Below are positions 19,344-28,140 of a stretch of DNA of 64,000 nt, one piece after another. The stretch comes from Sulfurimonas sp. (GTDB lineage: Bacteria; Campylobacterota; Campylobacteria; Campylobacterales; Sulfurimonadaceae). Position 1 is the stretch's first letter, and each line of letters begins with the position of its first letter. Both the position numbers and the translations under genes were made by a program. The stretch spans positions 1-64,000 of the forward strand of contig NZ_JBFHGL010000005.1 of NCBI RefSeq assembly GCF_041583195.1. Direction: 5' to 3'. The notes under the pieces were generated by a model. It saw nothing but the letters and a program-made list of their open reading frames with translations. It made no database searches and was not told the DNA's origin.

Positions 19344-20084
19344 TTAAGACAATCTCCTATTAGAGTTAAACAATACAGTTATTGAACTAAGCAAAGCCCC
19401 TATAAACACGAGTGTATAGCCTGTTGGAAAATCATAATAGTATGATATTAAAATCGCTAAAATAGAAAAAATCCAACCATAAATAAATGAAAAAATCATC
19501 CCTTTATTTAAACTTTTTGCTACTAATGCAGGTGCAATTAAGAGTACAAATACAACTAAAACTCCTGCCAAAGATACTGATGACGTAACAGTGATTGCCA
19601 AAAGTGTAAAAAAAGTAAGTTCTCTAAAAAAGCCTCTCATCTTAGGATATATTTTATATAAAACAAAAGCTATAAATCCATAAATTACAGCACTTTTATA
19701 CAAGTCACTCGGTGGAGTAAATAATATATCACTGGCAAGTAAAGATTTAAAATGCTCCATTCCTTCTGCGGAGTGTGCTAACACCATCATAATCCCGCTA
19801 GCACCAAGTACATAGAGTAAACCTATAAAAGCTTCAAGGTTTAACTCTCTTACAGATGCAAAAGCTATCAAAAAAGCGCTTAACAGTGCAAAGCTCAAAG
19901 TTAAAATATAAAAATATTCTTGATGAAAATACCCTAAACTTATAGCTGATCCAAGTGCTGCAAACTGTGCAATAGCAAGATCAGTAAATATAATTCCTCG
20001 CTCTAAAATACCCCTGCCAAAATATGCATGAAGCATAACAAGTATGATAACTAAGGCTATCGGTACCAACAAAATATCTATCAT
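19344..20084 (-). CDS. Zinc/manganese ABC transporter permease (ZnuB-like)
   Basis: 246 aa, an ABC-3 type permease with seven or eight membrane helices. GIIFTDLAIAQFAALG near residues 31-46 is the family's typical segment and ASVRELNLEAFIGLLYVLGAS another. It would form the membrane pore for a Zn2+ or Mn2+ importer. It overlaps the 3' end of the binding-protein gene by 4 nt. No cognate ATPase gene follows: the next gene downstream is recA, after a 93-nt gap. Confidence 0.87.
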   Translation of the reverse strand: MIDILLVPIALVIILVMLHAYFGRGILERGIIFTDLAIAQFAALGSAISLGYFHQEYFYILTLSFALLSAFLIAFASVRELNLEAFIGLLYVLGASGIMMVLAHSAEGMEHFKSLLASDILFTPPSDLYKSAVIYGFIAFVLYKIYPKMRGFFRELTFFTLLAITVTSSVSLAGVLVVFVLLIAPALVAKSLNKGMIFSFIYGWIFSILAILISYYYDFPTGYTLVFIGALLSSITVLFNSNRRLS

Positions 20085-20956
20085 TTTAATGCCCCTGTCA
20101 AATAATCAAACAGCGAAAACAAATCTTCTATCTCATCTAGTGCACCTATATCATGTGGCATTATAACTATAGGTACACCTGTTTTTTGTGAAATAAACTC
20201 TGCCGTTTTTGTAGAGTGATAAACGTCGTGCAATATATATGAAGGTTTTTCTTCTTTAATCAGCTTAATTAATTCTATAGTATGGCGTGAACTTGGTGGA
20301 ATCCCAGGAAGCGGTTCTATAGTCCCTATATTTTTTAGTGAGTATCGCTTGTTAAAATATGCAAGGTTGTTATGGTACTGAACCACTTTCATACCTTTTT
20401 TAGCTTCCATCTTTTTTTCCCACTCTTTTAATTTAAAACTCCATTTTTCTTTAAACTTCTCATAGTTTGATTCATACACTGTTTTATGTTCAGAGTCTAA
20501 AGAGATCAAATATTCTTTTACTATATCTGCTAAGATTAAAATATTGTTTGGGTCTAATTGAAAATGTGGATTTCCTCTTGGGTGTACATCACCGTCTGCT
20601 CGGTCAAGCTTTGTAGGTCTATTTAAAAACTTTATATACTCAGACAGATCTAGATAACCTTTACTACCTTTTGCAATTTTTGAATTTGAAGCACGTCTGA
20701 TCAGTGGGGGAAGCCAACCGATCTCAAGCTCTCCACCGTTTATTATAAGACCATCAGCACGTCTGACTTTAGATATTAGTGAGGGACGAGGGACCACAAA
20801 ATGTGGATCCCAATTCCCCTTGGCAAGAACATATAATTCTACATTGTCTTTTGCTATCTCCTTTACAACAGCTCCCATATATGGGTATGTTACAGCTATC
20901 TTAAGATCTGCAAAAATACTAAGAGGCAATACTAATAAGAGTAAAATTCTATACAT
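20081..20956 (-). CDS. Zinc ABC transporter substrate-binding protein (ZnuA-like)
   Basis: A cluster A-I periplasmic metal-binding protein of 291 aa from the preferred ATG at 20956 (MYRILLLLVLP), which has AAGGGA 6 nt upstream. The longer reading frame starting at 20992 would overlap the preceding gene. A signal peptide is followed by metal-ligand blocks: NWDPHFVVPRP, GNPHFQLDPNN, QYHNNLAYF and HDIGALDEIED. The ligand set (three His plus an acidic residue) fits Zn2+ uptake. Stop and start overlap with the permease gene show coupling. Confidence 0.87.
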   Translation of the reverse strand: MYRILLLLVLPLSIFADLKIAVTYPYMGAVVKEIAKDNVELYVLAKGNWDPHFVVPRPSLISKVRRADGLIINGGELEIGWLPPLIRRASNSKIAKGSKGYLDLSEYIKFLNRPTKLDRADGDVHPRGNPHFQLDPNNILILADIVKEYLISLDSEHKTVYESNYEKFKEKWSFKLKEWEKKMEAKKGMKVVQYHNNLAYFNKRYSLKNIGTIEPLPGIPPSSRHTIELIKLIKEEKPSYILHDVYHSTKTAEFISQKTGVPIVIMPHDIGALDEIEDLFSLFDYLTGALK

Positions 20957-20966
20957 ATTTAATCCC

Positions 20967-22229
20967 TTAAAATGCATGCGCTCCATGAGCACCTATTGAG
21001 ATATTAGCTGAGAATATCACAGAATCTAAATTAACTCTTTTTCCATCTTCATTAACAAGAGACTTATTAGAGTTATATTGAAGTCTAAATCTTGCAAACT
21101 CACTTGTTTTATACTCCGCCATTACCGAATACTTATCAAGAGCATCTTTTTTATTCATATCCGTGCCGTTAGCAGTCACATCATTTTTAAATATTGAATC
21201 ATATCTAGCACCCATCGACCAGTTTTTGTTTGGAGCATATATAGCTTGAACATATGCACCAGCCTGCTCTTTTGTAAGATTTGGCTGAGATGTTATAAGA
21301 CCGTTTGCATCAAGATTATATTGTTTGCCGTCCATATCTCTGTAAAGCACTTCAGTCTGTAGTTTGAAAAAGCTGTATGAATCAAAGTAGTGTTTTAGAG
21401 TAAAATCAAATCCATATAATTTGCTATCGCCTGCAAATGCATGAGGTTCTTCATCTGTAGTGTGATCTATCCTTGAAATACCATCTGCATAAGAAATACC
21501 TGTAAGTATAGAACTATCACCTATATCAAATGCCGTTTTAGCATAAGCTATATATAGTGTAGCTCCATCACGACCTTTAGCAATAGGATCCTCAACATCA
21601 CCTATCGTAGAGTTTCCAAACATCTGCTCATTCTCACCTTGAAGTGCTTCAAAACCTATCATAAGGTATAAGTCAGTTGGAGCTGTATATTGTAATTGAA
21701 GACCTTTTTCATTGATACCGTGCATACCTAGAAAACCTTCATATACCAAAGGCATATCGTTAAAATCCCAAGTGTGGTGGTGCTGTTCGTTTAAATATCC
21801 GAAGTTTGAGTTAAACTTACCAGCTCTTGCTCGTATACCGTAATCTAGAGCAGTTGAAGTTATATATGCCTCTTCAATCTCAACACCTCCTTCTGAATAA
21901 TGAAATACTCCATTCATCTCAAAGTACGGGTCAACACTACTTGATAAAACAAGCTCTGCATAGTTAAGATTAAAACCGTTAGATCCATTATATGATGCAT
22001 GATCATGCCCATCATGTGAATGTGAGCCATATAAACCGTGAGCTACACCGTCAAGTTCTAGATGAGCTATCTCATCATCTTTTATACTTCTATCTACGTA
22101 CGATGCATCTAAAACTAGAGATATATCCGGAATAAACTTCGATGCGCTAAATTCTCTTTTTTCTACTGGAACTACGTCCATACCTAAAGCTAAAACTGCA
22201 CAAGCAGACATTATTAATATTTTTTTCAT
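20967..22229 (-). CDS. His-rich outer-membrane beta-barrel of the zinc locus
   Basis: 420 aa. A signal peptide (KKILIMSACAVLALG) and a beta-barrel-like alternating sequence ending in AF suggest a porin-type outer-membrane protein. A His-rich loop (SHSHDGHDHAS, about residues 69-79) and EQHHHTW further on could bind zinc. There is no TonB box or plug domain, so it is not a standard ZnuD receptor, though its place in the operon suggests passage of zinc across the outer membrane. AGGATA 7 nt before the ATG supports the start. Confidence 0.75.
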   Translation of the reverse strand: MKKILIMSACAVLALGMDVVPVEKREFSASKFIPDISLVLDASYVDRSIKDDEIAHLELDGVAHGLYGSHSHDGHDHASYNGSNGFNLNYAELVLSSSVDPYFEMNGVFHYSEGGVEIEEAYITSTALDYGIRARAGKFNSNFGYLNEQHHHTWDFNDMPLVYEGFLGMHGINEKGLQLQYTAPTDLYLMIGFEALQGENEQMFGNSTIGDVEDPIAKGRDGATLYIAYAKTAFDIGDSSILTGISYADGISRIDHTTDEEPHAFAGDSKLYGFDFTLKHYFDSYSFFKLQTEVLYRDMDGKQYNLDANGLITSQPNLTKEQAGAYVQAIYAPNKNWSMGARYDSIFKNDVTANGTDMNKKDALDKYSVMAEYKTSEFARFRLQYNSNKSLVNEDGKRVNLDSVIFSANISIGAHGAHAF

Positions 22230-22290
22230 GTATAAATATCCTATATTTTATAATTTATTGTTTGTAATTTGTAAAGTTTTTTATTGGGGT

Positions 22291-22560
22291 TTAGGATATA
22301 AATGGCGGAGCGTTGGATTGATTGTCTGTTTTTGTAAATTTAAAAACAAAAACTTTGAAGTTAGAGATTATCTCTTTTGTATAGTCTAGTTCTAATGAAA
22401 AGTCGGCTGTAGGAATATCTGCCGATAAAAAGTTGTGAGAAACCGTACACACTAAACATTTAGAGCTATCGTGTTTATTATCTACGTGTTCAAGTTCATG
22501 AACAGCCGTTAAAGTTGTAGCGATAACAAAAAGAAGCGATAACAAGACTCTTAGTTTCAT
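22291..22560 (-). CDS. Small membrane-anchored His/Cys protein of the zinc locus
   Basis: 89 aa from the ATG at 22560. A hydrophobic start (MKLRVLLSLLFVIATTLTAV) leads into a metal-ligand-rich stretch: HELEHVDNKHDSSKCLVC, then a further His. No family is recognised. Its place as first gene of the zinc set suggests a periplasmic zinc chaperone or sensor. A longer frame from 22581 exists, but its extra codons contain the TATAAT promoter element, so the shorter, leaderless start is chosen. Confidence 0.62.
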   Translation of the reverse strand: MKLRVLLSLLFVIATTLTAVHELEHVDNKHDSSKCLVCTVSHNFLSADIPTADFSLELDYTKEIISNFKVFVFKFTKTDNQSNAPPFIS

Positions 22561-22565
22561 GGCCG

Positions 22566-22590
22566 GAATTATATCACACATATATATTTC
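22566..22590. promoter_or_regulatory. Candidate Zur operator (dyad) at the zinc-locus promoter
   Basis: GAATTATAT-N7-ATATATTTC: the 9-bp half-sites match as an inverted repeat at 8 of 9 positions. The GAA...TTC ends recall enterobacterial Zur/Fur-type boxes. It covers the -10 box of the minus promoter, so binding would block transcription of the zinc genes. Assignment to Zur is inference. Confidence 0.4.
22568..22576 (-). promoter_or_regulatory. Extended -10, leaderless-type promoter of zinc locus
   Basis: On the minus strand TGATATAAT, then 7 nt, then ATG at 22560. There is no Shine-Dalgarno sequence in the gap. Confidence 0.6.
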
Positions 22591-22607
22591 TTTAATTCAA
22601 AAGTAGA

Positions 22608-22613
22608 TATAAT
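22608..22613 (+). promoter_or_regulatory. -10 box, leaderless-type promoter of mqnD
   Basis: TATAAT followed by 7 nt (CCAAACT) and the ATG at 22621, mirroring the spacing of the divergent promoter 40 bp away. No Shine-Dalgarno sequence is present. Confidence 0.6.
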
Positions 22614-22620
22614 CCAAACT

Positions 22621-23484
22621 ATGAACAAAACATTAATTGCACACTCACCTGACGCCGACGATATCTTTATGTACTACGCCATAAAATTTGGCTGGGTAGA
22701 TATGGAAGATACGGTTTTTGACAATATTGCCGAAGACATACAAACACTAAATGAAAAAGCACTACGTGGAGAATATCCGATCGTAGCCATCAGTTTTGCA
22801 CTATATCCACATATAAAAGACGACTATGCACCACTGAGAACTGCTGTTAGTTTCGGAGAAGGTTATGGTCCAAAGATCATAAAGAAAAAAGGCACAAAAC
22901 TAAAAAGAAATTTCAAAGTTGCACTTAGCGGTCAACATACTACAAACGCGATGTTGTTTCGCATTAAATATCCAGATGCGCGCATTACTTATATGAACTT
23001 TTTAGATATTGAAAAAGCTGTACTCGATGGTGATGTAGATGCAGGTGTGCTTATACATGAGTCTATTTTAACTTACGATGATTCATTGGAAGTTGAAGCT
23101 GAAATGTGGGATATCTGGCAAGAGCTGGCAGGTAATGATCTTCCTCTTCCACTTGGAGGTATGGCGATCAGCAGATCTATTCCTCTTAATAAAGCTATTA
23201 TGTACGAAAAGACTCTTACTAAAGCAGTCGATGTTGCACGTAAACACAAAGAGAAATTGAGCGAGATGCTTTTGGAGAGAAACTTAGTACGTATAGATGC
23301 TCCGACACTTGATAAGTATCTTGAACTTTATGCAAATGATGAATCAATCACACTTAGTGAACTTCAGATCAAAGCTATAGATAAACTATATGAGCTTGGC
23401 TATAAACACGGATTTTATGATACACTTGTAAAGTTTAATGACTATACTATACCGACAGAGTACGAAGAGTTACGTAAAGGTTAA
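22621..23484 (+). CDS. mqnD: 1,4-dihydroxy-6-naphthoate synthase family protein MqnD
   Basis: 287 aa of the COG2107 type. The N-terminus HSPDADDIFMYYAIKFGW matches the archaeal and Deinococcus-like MqnD subgroup, which acts late in the futalosine pathway of menaquinone synthesis. Further blocks are EDIQTLNEKALRGEYPIVAIS and FGEGYGPKIIKKKG. The fold is that of a periplasmic-binding-like enzyme, without a signal peptide. It is 2 nt upstream of fliQ and probably co-transcribed with fliQ and murB. The message is predicted to be leaderless. Confidence 0.85.
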   Translation: MNKTLIAHSPDADDIFMYYAIKFGWVDMEDTVFDNIAEDIQTLNEKALRGEYPIVAISFALYPHIKDDYAPLRTAVSFGEGYGPKIIKKKGTKLKRNFKVALSGQHTTNAMLFRIKYPDARITYMNFLDIEKAVLDGDVDAGVLIHESILTYDDSLEVEAEMWDIWQELAGNDLPLPLGGMAISRSIPLNKAIMYEKTLTKAVDVARKHKEKLSEMLLERNLVRIDAPTLDKYLELYANDESITLSELQIKAIDKLYELGYKHGFYDTLVKFNDYTIPTEYEELRKG

Positions 23485-23486
23485 AG

Positions 23487-23753
23487 ATGGAAGCAAAACT
23501 GGTAGCACTTGGGATTGATACATTTAAAATAGCACTAATGCTTGCACTGCCTGGTTTGCTAACAGGTATGCTTCTGGGTTTAGCTGTATCTATTTTCCAA
23601 GCTACTACTCAGATCAATGAAATGACATTATCATTTATCCCGAAAATCATAGGCGTTGTAGTAGTTATAGTTTTAACCATGCCGTGGATGCTAAACTCTA
23701 TTACAGACTTTTCACTTGAAGTGTTTAATATGATCCCAACATTCATAGAATAA
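23487..23753 (+). CDS. fliQ: Flagellar export protein FliQ
   Basis: 88 aa with two membrane helices (about 16-39 and 52-74), the standard FliQ size. The sequence (ALPGLLTGMLLGLAVSIFQATTQINEMTLSFIPK in part) is the most conserved part of this export-gate component. It sits between a menaquinone gene and murB, an arrangement shared in part with Campylobacter (fliQ-murB). The stop overlaps the murB ATG by one base. Confidence 0.95.
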   Translation: MEAKLVALGIDTFKIALMLALPGLLTGMLLGLAVSIFQATTQINEMTLSFIPKIIGVVVVIVLTMPWMLNSITDFSLEVFNMIPTFIE

Positions 23754-24556
23754 TGTCATATAAAAAAATAGACTTCTCAAAATATTCATCTATAAAAATA
23801 GGTCCTGAACTTGATGTATACATATTAGACGCCTGTGATACAAAAGGGATGAAAGATGCTTATCTTATAGGTTCATGTAACAACATACTAATAGGTGACA
23901 ATCCACCTCCACTTATGAAACTAGCAAAAATATATGACTATATAAAAATAGAAGATAATTTATTAAAAATTGGCGGAGCTACACCCAGTGGAAAAATAGC
24001 TTCATTTTGCAAGAAAAACAATATATCAGATTTTGAATTTGTATCTCATCTGCCAGGAACTCTTGGCGGTCTTGTATATATGAATGCAGGTCTTAAAGAG
24101 TTTGAGATTTTCAATCACCTGATCTCGATAGTTACTTGCAGGGGAGAATTTGTAAAAGACGAGATAGAATACAGTTACAGGTTTACAAATATTGACAGCC
24201 CTATCTTAGAAGCTACTTTTGAATTAAATAACAAAGGATTTAGCGACTTAAGAGTTGAAATGTTTAAAAAAATGCGCTCAAACCAGCCAAGAACTCCAAG
24301 TGCCGGAAGCTGCTTTAAAAATCCAGAAGGTGATTATGCAGGAAGGCTTATTGAAGCTGTAGGACTAAAAGGTGTCAAAAAAGGAGATATGGAATTTAGC
24401 CTTGAACATGCTAATTTTTTAGTAAATCATGGTAACGGTACATATCAAGACGCACTATACTTGATAAAAGAAGCTCAAAGGCTTGTATACGAAGAATTTA
24501 AAATTGAATTAGAATTAGAGATTCAGATACTAGATGAAGAGTTTATAACCATCTAG
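23753..24556 (+). CDS. murB: UDP-N-acetylenolpyruvoylglucosamine reductase
   Basis: FAD enzyme that makes UDP-MurNAc for peptidoglycan. 267 aa, the short form seen in Campylobacterota. Blocks: SSIKIGPELDV, GSCNNILIGD for FAD binding, FVSHLPGTLGGLVYMNAG, and SAGSCFKNPEGDYAGRLIEA with the catalytic serine region. The C-terminal half ends in LELEIQILDEE. Coupled to fliQ by a one-base overlap. Confidence 0.93.
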   Translation: MSYKKIDFSKYSSIKIGPELDVYILDACDTKGMKDAYLIGSCNNILIGDNPPPLMKLAKIYDYIKIEDNLLKIGGATPSGKIASFCKKNNISDFEFVSHLPGTLGGLVYMNAGLKEFEIFNHLISIVTCRGEFVKDEIEYSYRFTNIDSPILEATFELNNKGFSDLRVEMFKKMRSNQPRTPSAGSCFKNPEGDYAGRLIEAVGLKGVKKGDMEFSLEHANFLVNHGNGTYQDALYLIKEAQRLVYEEFKIELELEIQILDEEFITI

Positions 24557-24567
24557 TATCTTTTGTT

Positions 24568-25248
24568 TTAAAAACGAATCATCACACCTGCATAGAAACC
24601 TGAAAAATCAAAATCAATTTTACCAAGTGTAGTATATAATAGCTCATCTGTCTCTATCTTTTGAACTCTATAACCAACTTCAATGGCAGGTTGAATTACC
24701 GGTGAAATATCAAAAGTATAATCAAGTTTTATTCTTGCATCATAAACAGTATTATCAGAGTATGAAACATATTTTGCATCAGCCTCTGCACCCAATCCTG
24801 ATAGTGGAAGTTGAAATCTTGTTCTTAAATATCCTAAAGGTAATACAAAGTCATCTGACATATTCATTGATGCATGAACAGTATCTAGTGATATAGATTT
24901 TATATCTAAACCTAAATCAATAGTGATCCAACCTGTGTTATCTAAAATATTGTAATAAGGGATTACATCTATTTGAGCAAATTCAGTTGTCTCATTCCAT
25001 GCATTTACAGAAGTAGTTTTAACATGCTCAATTCTTATGTTAGGAATAATAGGAGCTGGATGTTTTATAAAAGCCCATACATATGTATCGTTTTCTTTGT
25101 CGTATGTCGTTTTTGTACCTGTAATAGATGTACTTGATGTCTCTTGCTTCCACACACCTACACCTGCTTCAACTCTTGCTATGTCTGCAAAGATTGAACT
25201 TGCTATCGCACTAGAAGCTAATAGTGCTAGTAATAATTTTTTGTACAT
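24568..25248 (-). CDS. TIGR04219-family outer-membrane beta-barrel protein
   Basis: 226 aa from ATG 25248 (MYKKLLLALLASS). The ATG at 25260 is rejected because it overlaps the Shine-Dalgarno GGAG that serves the second ATG. After a signal peptide, the VWAFIKHPAPIIPNIRIEH block and VIPYYNILDNTGWITIDLGLD match the TIGR04219 family. The protein ends in aromatic-rich strands (GFYAGVMIRF), typical of an eight-stranded barrel. The function is unknown. A long structured leader precedes it. Confidence 0.78.
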   Translation of the reverse strand: MYKKLLLALLASSAIASSIFADIARVEAGVGVWKQETSSTSITGTKTTYDKENDTYVWAFIKHPAPIIPNIRIEHVKTTSVNAWNETTEFAQIDVIPYYNILDNTGWITIDLGLDIKSISLDTVHASMNMSDDFVLPLGYLRTRFQLPLSGLGAEADAKYVSYSDNTVYDARIKLDYTFDISPVIQPAIEVGYRVQKIETDELLYTTLGKIDFDFSGFYAGVMIRF

Positions 25249-25317
25249 AATTTTCTCCATTTATATTAATGGCATATTATATCTAATAATTGAATTTGGG
25301 ATACTTAAAACAATGTA

Positions 25318-25405
25318 TTAGAGCAAAAAGCTCTAACACTATATATGAAGGAGAATAAGATCTTTAGGAGAGAAATCTTATATAGTTTTTCACCCTTACG
25401 GGTGA
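25318..25405 (-). other. Three-hairpin leader of the TIGR04219 gene
   Basis: Three consecutive dyads: TTAGAGC-N5-GCTCTAA (25318-25336), ATAAGAT-N13-ATCTTAT (25355-25381) and TCACCC-N4-GGGTGA (25390-25405). A TATAAT on the minus strand at 25440-25445 could start a leader of about 185 nt containing all three. It also contains TTCTCC, complementary to the gene's GGAGAA ribosome site, so leader-controlled translation is possible. None is followed by a U-tract. Confidence 0.4.
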
Positions 25406-25466
25406 TGTGATAATTTATTTACCAAGGAGTGATAATAAAATTATAAAGTGCTTTTCTAAAGAAAGC

Positions 25467-25982
25467 TTACAGTGCAGCTTTTGCTGCTTCTAAAGCTTCT
25501 TCATAGTTAGGCTCAGTTGTAATTTCAGGTACAACTTGCTTATACGTTACTTTACCGTCTTTACCAACTACAAAAATAACTCTTGCAGTAATACCAGCTA
25601 AAGGACCATCAGCTAGTAATACACCGTAGTTATTTGCGAAATCTTTGTTTCTGAAATCAGAACAAACTTTTAAGTTCTCAATACCAGCTGCACCACACCA
25701 TCTAGCTGCTGCAAAAGGTAAATCCATAGAAACCGTAATAACCTCTACACCTTCTAATGAAGCTGCTTCTTGGTTGAATCTTCTTGTTTCTGCATCACAT
25801 ACACCTGTATCTAATGAAGGAACAGCTACAACTAATTGAACCTTACCTTCACCACCGATTTGCTCATCTTGAAGCATCGGATCACAGTTTACAACTGTTG
25901 TTACTGGTGCAGTATCACCTACATTAACTTCGTTACCTGCTAGGTTACAAACGATGTCATTCTTAAAAGTTACTGTTGCCAT
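25467..25982 (-). CDS. tpx: Thiol peroxidase
   Basis: 171-aa atypical 2-Cys peroxiredoxin that reduces peroxides with thioredoxin. The peroxidatic Cys is in PSLDTGVCDAETRRFN and the resolving Cys in the VCSD block (ENLKVCSDFRN). An additional Cys is in RWCGAAG. The Shine-Dalgarno AAAAGGAG precedes the ATG. Codons are regular and G-rich compared with neighbours, suggesting high expression. Single-gene transcript by its surroundings. Confidence 0.96.
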   Translation of the reverse strand: MATVTFKNDIVCNLAGNEVNVGDTAPVTTVVNCDPMLQDEQIGGEGKVQLVVAVPSLDTGVCDAETRRFNQEAASLEGVEVITVSMDLPFAAARWCGAAGIENLKVCSDFRNKDFANNYGVLLADGPLAGITARVIFVVGKDGKVTYKQVVPEITTEPNYEEALEAAKAAL

Positions 25983-26094
25983 ATTTGGCTCCTTTTGTGT
26001 GTTTTGTTGTTTGGGTAGAAGAAGTTTACATAAAATCGGATAATTTTAGTCTTATTAACTTATAAGTAAAAAATTAACTAAGTTTTACTTAAGA

Positions 26095-27075
26095 TTAGAC
26101 TTTTGATTTTGGAGAAACATCTATATTTTTAAGCTCTGTAAACATCCCTTTTTCATACATCTCTATAGCTACACGCCCTATCATAGCTGCATTATCCGAG
26201 CAGTATTTTAACTCACTTAAAAGCAGTTCTGCACCATGTGGTTTTAACAACTCTTCTATTTGTGAGCGTAAATAAAGGTTTGCTGATGCCCCACCGACTA
26301 TCGCAAATCTTTGTGGCGGGTTTGTTTTAAAATACTTTTTCAACTTTTGAGTAAGGTGTGCTGTAGCTATATGTTCAAACGAAGCGGCTATATCTTTATA
26401 TTCATTTTCATTTTCTGCTTTTTCAACTGCTAAACGAACGGCATTTTTAAGTCCAGAGTAGCTAAATGCTATCAGCGGAGATTGTGATAGAGGGATCGTA
26501 AAGTTATGTTTTTTTCTATCTCCATCTTTAGCCAATTCTTGAATAAGCGGACCTCCAGGATAACCAAGTCCCATCATCTTTGCAACTTTATCAAAGCTCT
26601 CACCAAAAGAATCATCCATACTTTTAGCTACTGTTTCTATATTTTCTAAAGATTCAACCTGCATTACCTGCGTATGCCCACCTGAAACAAGCAGAACTGT
26701 ACAAGGAAACTTCGTCTCTTTCTCAATGAACAAAGAGTATATATGCCCAATAAGATGGTTAACACCTATAAGTGGAATGTTTAAAGATATAGCAACAGCC
26801 TTAGCCATAGTAACACCTTCAACAAGCGTTACTGCCAGTCCAGGAGATGAAGTAACGGCAACTGCTTTTAAGTCTTTAAAATAAGGTTCGCATTCCTCTA
26901 GTATCTTTGGTAGTGCTTCTGCATGCAGACGTGCAGCAAGCTCTGGTACTACTCCACCATATACAGAGTGTTCCAACTCTTGAGAGATCTTTTTATGAAA
27001 AATCAGCTCTTTAGTTTCTATATCTGTAATAGCTATAGCACTATCATCACATGAACTCTCAATACTTAATATCAT
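26095..27075 (-). CDS. tsaD: tRNA N6-adenosine threonylcarbamoyltransferase
   Basis: 326-aa ASKHA-fold metalloprotein that places the threonylcarbamoyl group on A37 of ANN-decoding tRNAs. The N-terminus [12 protein letters not shown], the metal motif NHLIGH, the GGHTQVM block and the phosphate loop ([14 protein letters not shown]) are present. The ATG overlaps the dxr stop by one base. The block tsaD, dxr, cdsA, small protein, NFACT resembles what I recall of Campylobacter cj1344c-cj1349c. Confidence 0.96.
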   Translation of the reverse strand: MILSIESSCDDSAIAITDIETKELIFHKKISQELEHSVYGGVVPELAARLHAEALPKILEECEPYFKDLKAVAVTSSPGLAVTLVEGVTMAKAVAISLNIPLIGVNHLIGHIYSLFIEKETKFPCTVLLVSGGHTQVMQVESLENIETVAKSMDDSFGESFDKVAKMMGLGYPGGPLIQELAKDGDRKKHNFTIPLSQSPLIAFSYSGLKNAVRLAVEKAENENEYKDIAASFEHIATAHLTQKLKKYFKTNPPQRFAIVGGASANLYLRSQIEELLKPHGAELLLSELKYCSDNAAMIGRVAIEMYEKGMFTELKNIDVSPKSKV

Positions 27076-28139
27076 TATCTGCCCAGTTCTCTACGGATTT
27101 TTGCATCTATCTCAAAAACATCATCAATGCTTTTTGGCTCTATATCGTAAGTCTCGTAGGCATCTAAAATAGTTTTGTGAATATCTAAAAATCCGATCTC
27201 TTTATTTATAAACTTCTCTATTGCAACCTCATTTGCTGCATTAATAACAACACCACTATTTGGATTATTTAATAAATCTTCTTTGATTTCCCATACAGGA
27301 TAGCGCTCTTTTTCTATTTTTCTAAATTCAAGCGAACCAACTTCCAGCAGATCCACATGCTTTAATATGTTGGAATTCATCTCTTGGTTTAGTGCATATG
27401 AGATTGGAAGTTGCATATTTGCATGGGCAAAATGTGCAGTAGTTGAGCCATCTTTAAAATCAATAAGTGCATGGATCAGTGACTTTGTCTCAATAATGGC
27501 ATCATAATCACCCTCACCAAAAAGCCATCTAGCTTCTAAAAGCTCAAACATCTTATTTACCATGGTAGCTGAATCAATTGTTATCTTTTGACCCATTGAC
27601 CAGTTTGGATGTTTTTGCGTATCAGCTAAAGTTGCATTTTTTAACTTAGATATATCCCACTCACGAAATGCACCGCCACTAGCTGTGATGATCATTTTTT
27701 TAACAGGTCTGTCTTGAAGAAGATACCAAAGACCGAAGTGTTCAGAGTCGATCGGTTGTATTTTAGAACTGTCTATAAAATTACCACATGCAACCAGAGA
27801 CTCTTTGTTTGCTAAAGCTACTTTTTTACCGCATTCTATAGCTTTTAAAGTCGGACGAAGCCCCATAAATCCAACAAGTGCATTTACTACAAGCTCACTT
27901 TCGGAGTCTTCTATAGCTTTTAGTATATTCTCTTCGCCTGCATATACATTTGAATGATTTACATCTTGAATATCTTGATGATCTGCTATTACTACAGTTC
28001 TTGGAGAGTGTTCTTTTAATTGTTCATTTAAAAGTTTTATGTTTTTTCCAGCAACTAAAACTTCAATTTCTATTCCAAATTTTTTGGCAATTTCTAGAGT
28101 ATTTACACCTATCGAACCAGTGGAACCAAGGACTATCAA
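27075..28139 (-). CDS. dxr: 1-deoxy-D-xylulose 5-phosphate reductoisomerase
   Basis: Second step of the MEP isoprenoid pathway, making 2-C-methyl-D-erythritol 4-phosphate. 354 aa. NADPH-binding start [14 protein letters not shown], the [10 protein letters not shown] block, the substrate and metal motifs [11 protein letters not shown] and TASGGAFRE, and [19 protein letters not shown] are all intact. Located 1 nt after cdsA and fused by stop/start overlap to tsaD. Confidence 0.97.
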   Translation of the reverse strand: MIVLGSTGSIGVNTLEIAKKFGIEIEVLVAGKNIKLLNEQLKEHSPRTVVIADHQDIQDVNHSNVYAGEENILKAIEDSESELVVNALVGFMGLRPTLKAIECGKKVALANKESLVACGNFIDSSKIQPIDSEHFGLWYLLQDRPVKKMIITASGGAFREWDISKLKNATLADTQKHPNWSMGQKITIDSATMVNKMFELLEARWLFGEGDYDAIIETKSLIHALIDFKDGSTTAHFAHANMQLPISYALNQEMNSNILKHVDLLEVGSLEFRKIEKERYPVWEIKEDLLNNPNSGVVINAANEVAIEKFINKEIGFLDIHKTILDAYETYDIEPKSIDDVFEIDAKIRRELGR

Positions 28140-28140
28140 A

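Noticed and set aside
25390-25405. TCACCC/GGGTGA hairpin downstream of tpx as its terminator
   Set aside because: On the tpx strand the hairpin is followed by AAAAAC, not a U-tract, so it does not fit rho-independent termination.
25345-25410. 21-codon ORF inside the hairpin array (plus strand)
   Set aside because: No ribosome site before its ATG and the array is better explained as a structured leader of the minus-strand gene; no sign of coding bias.
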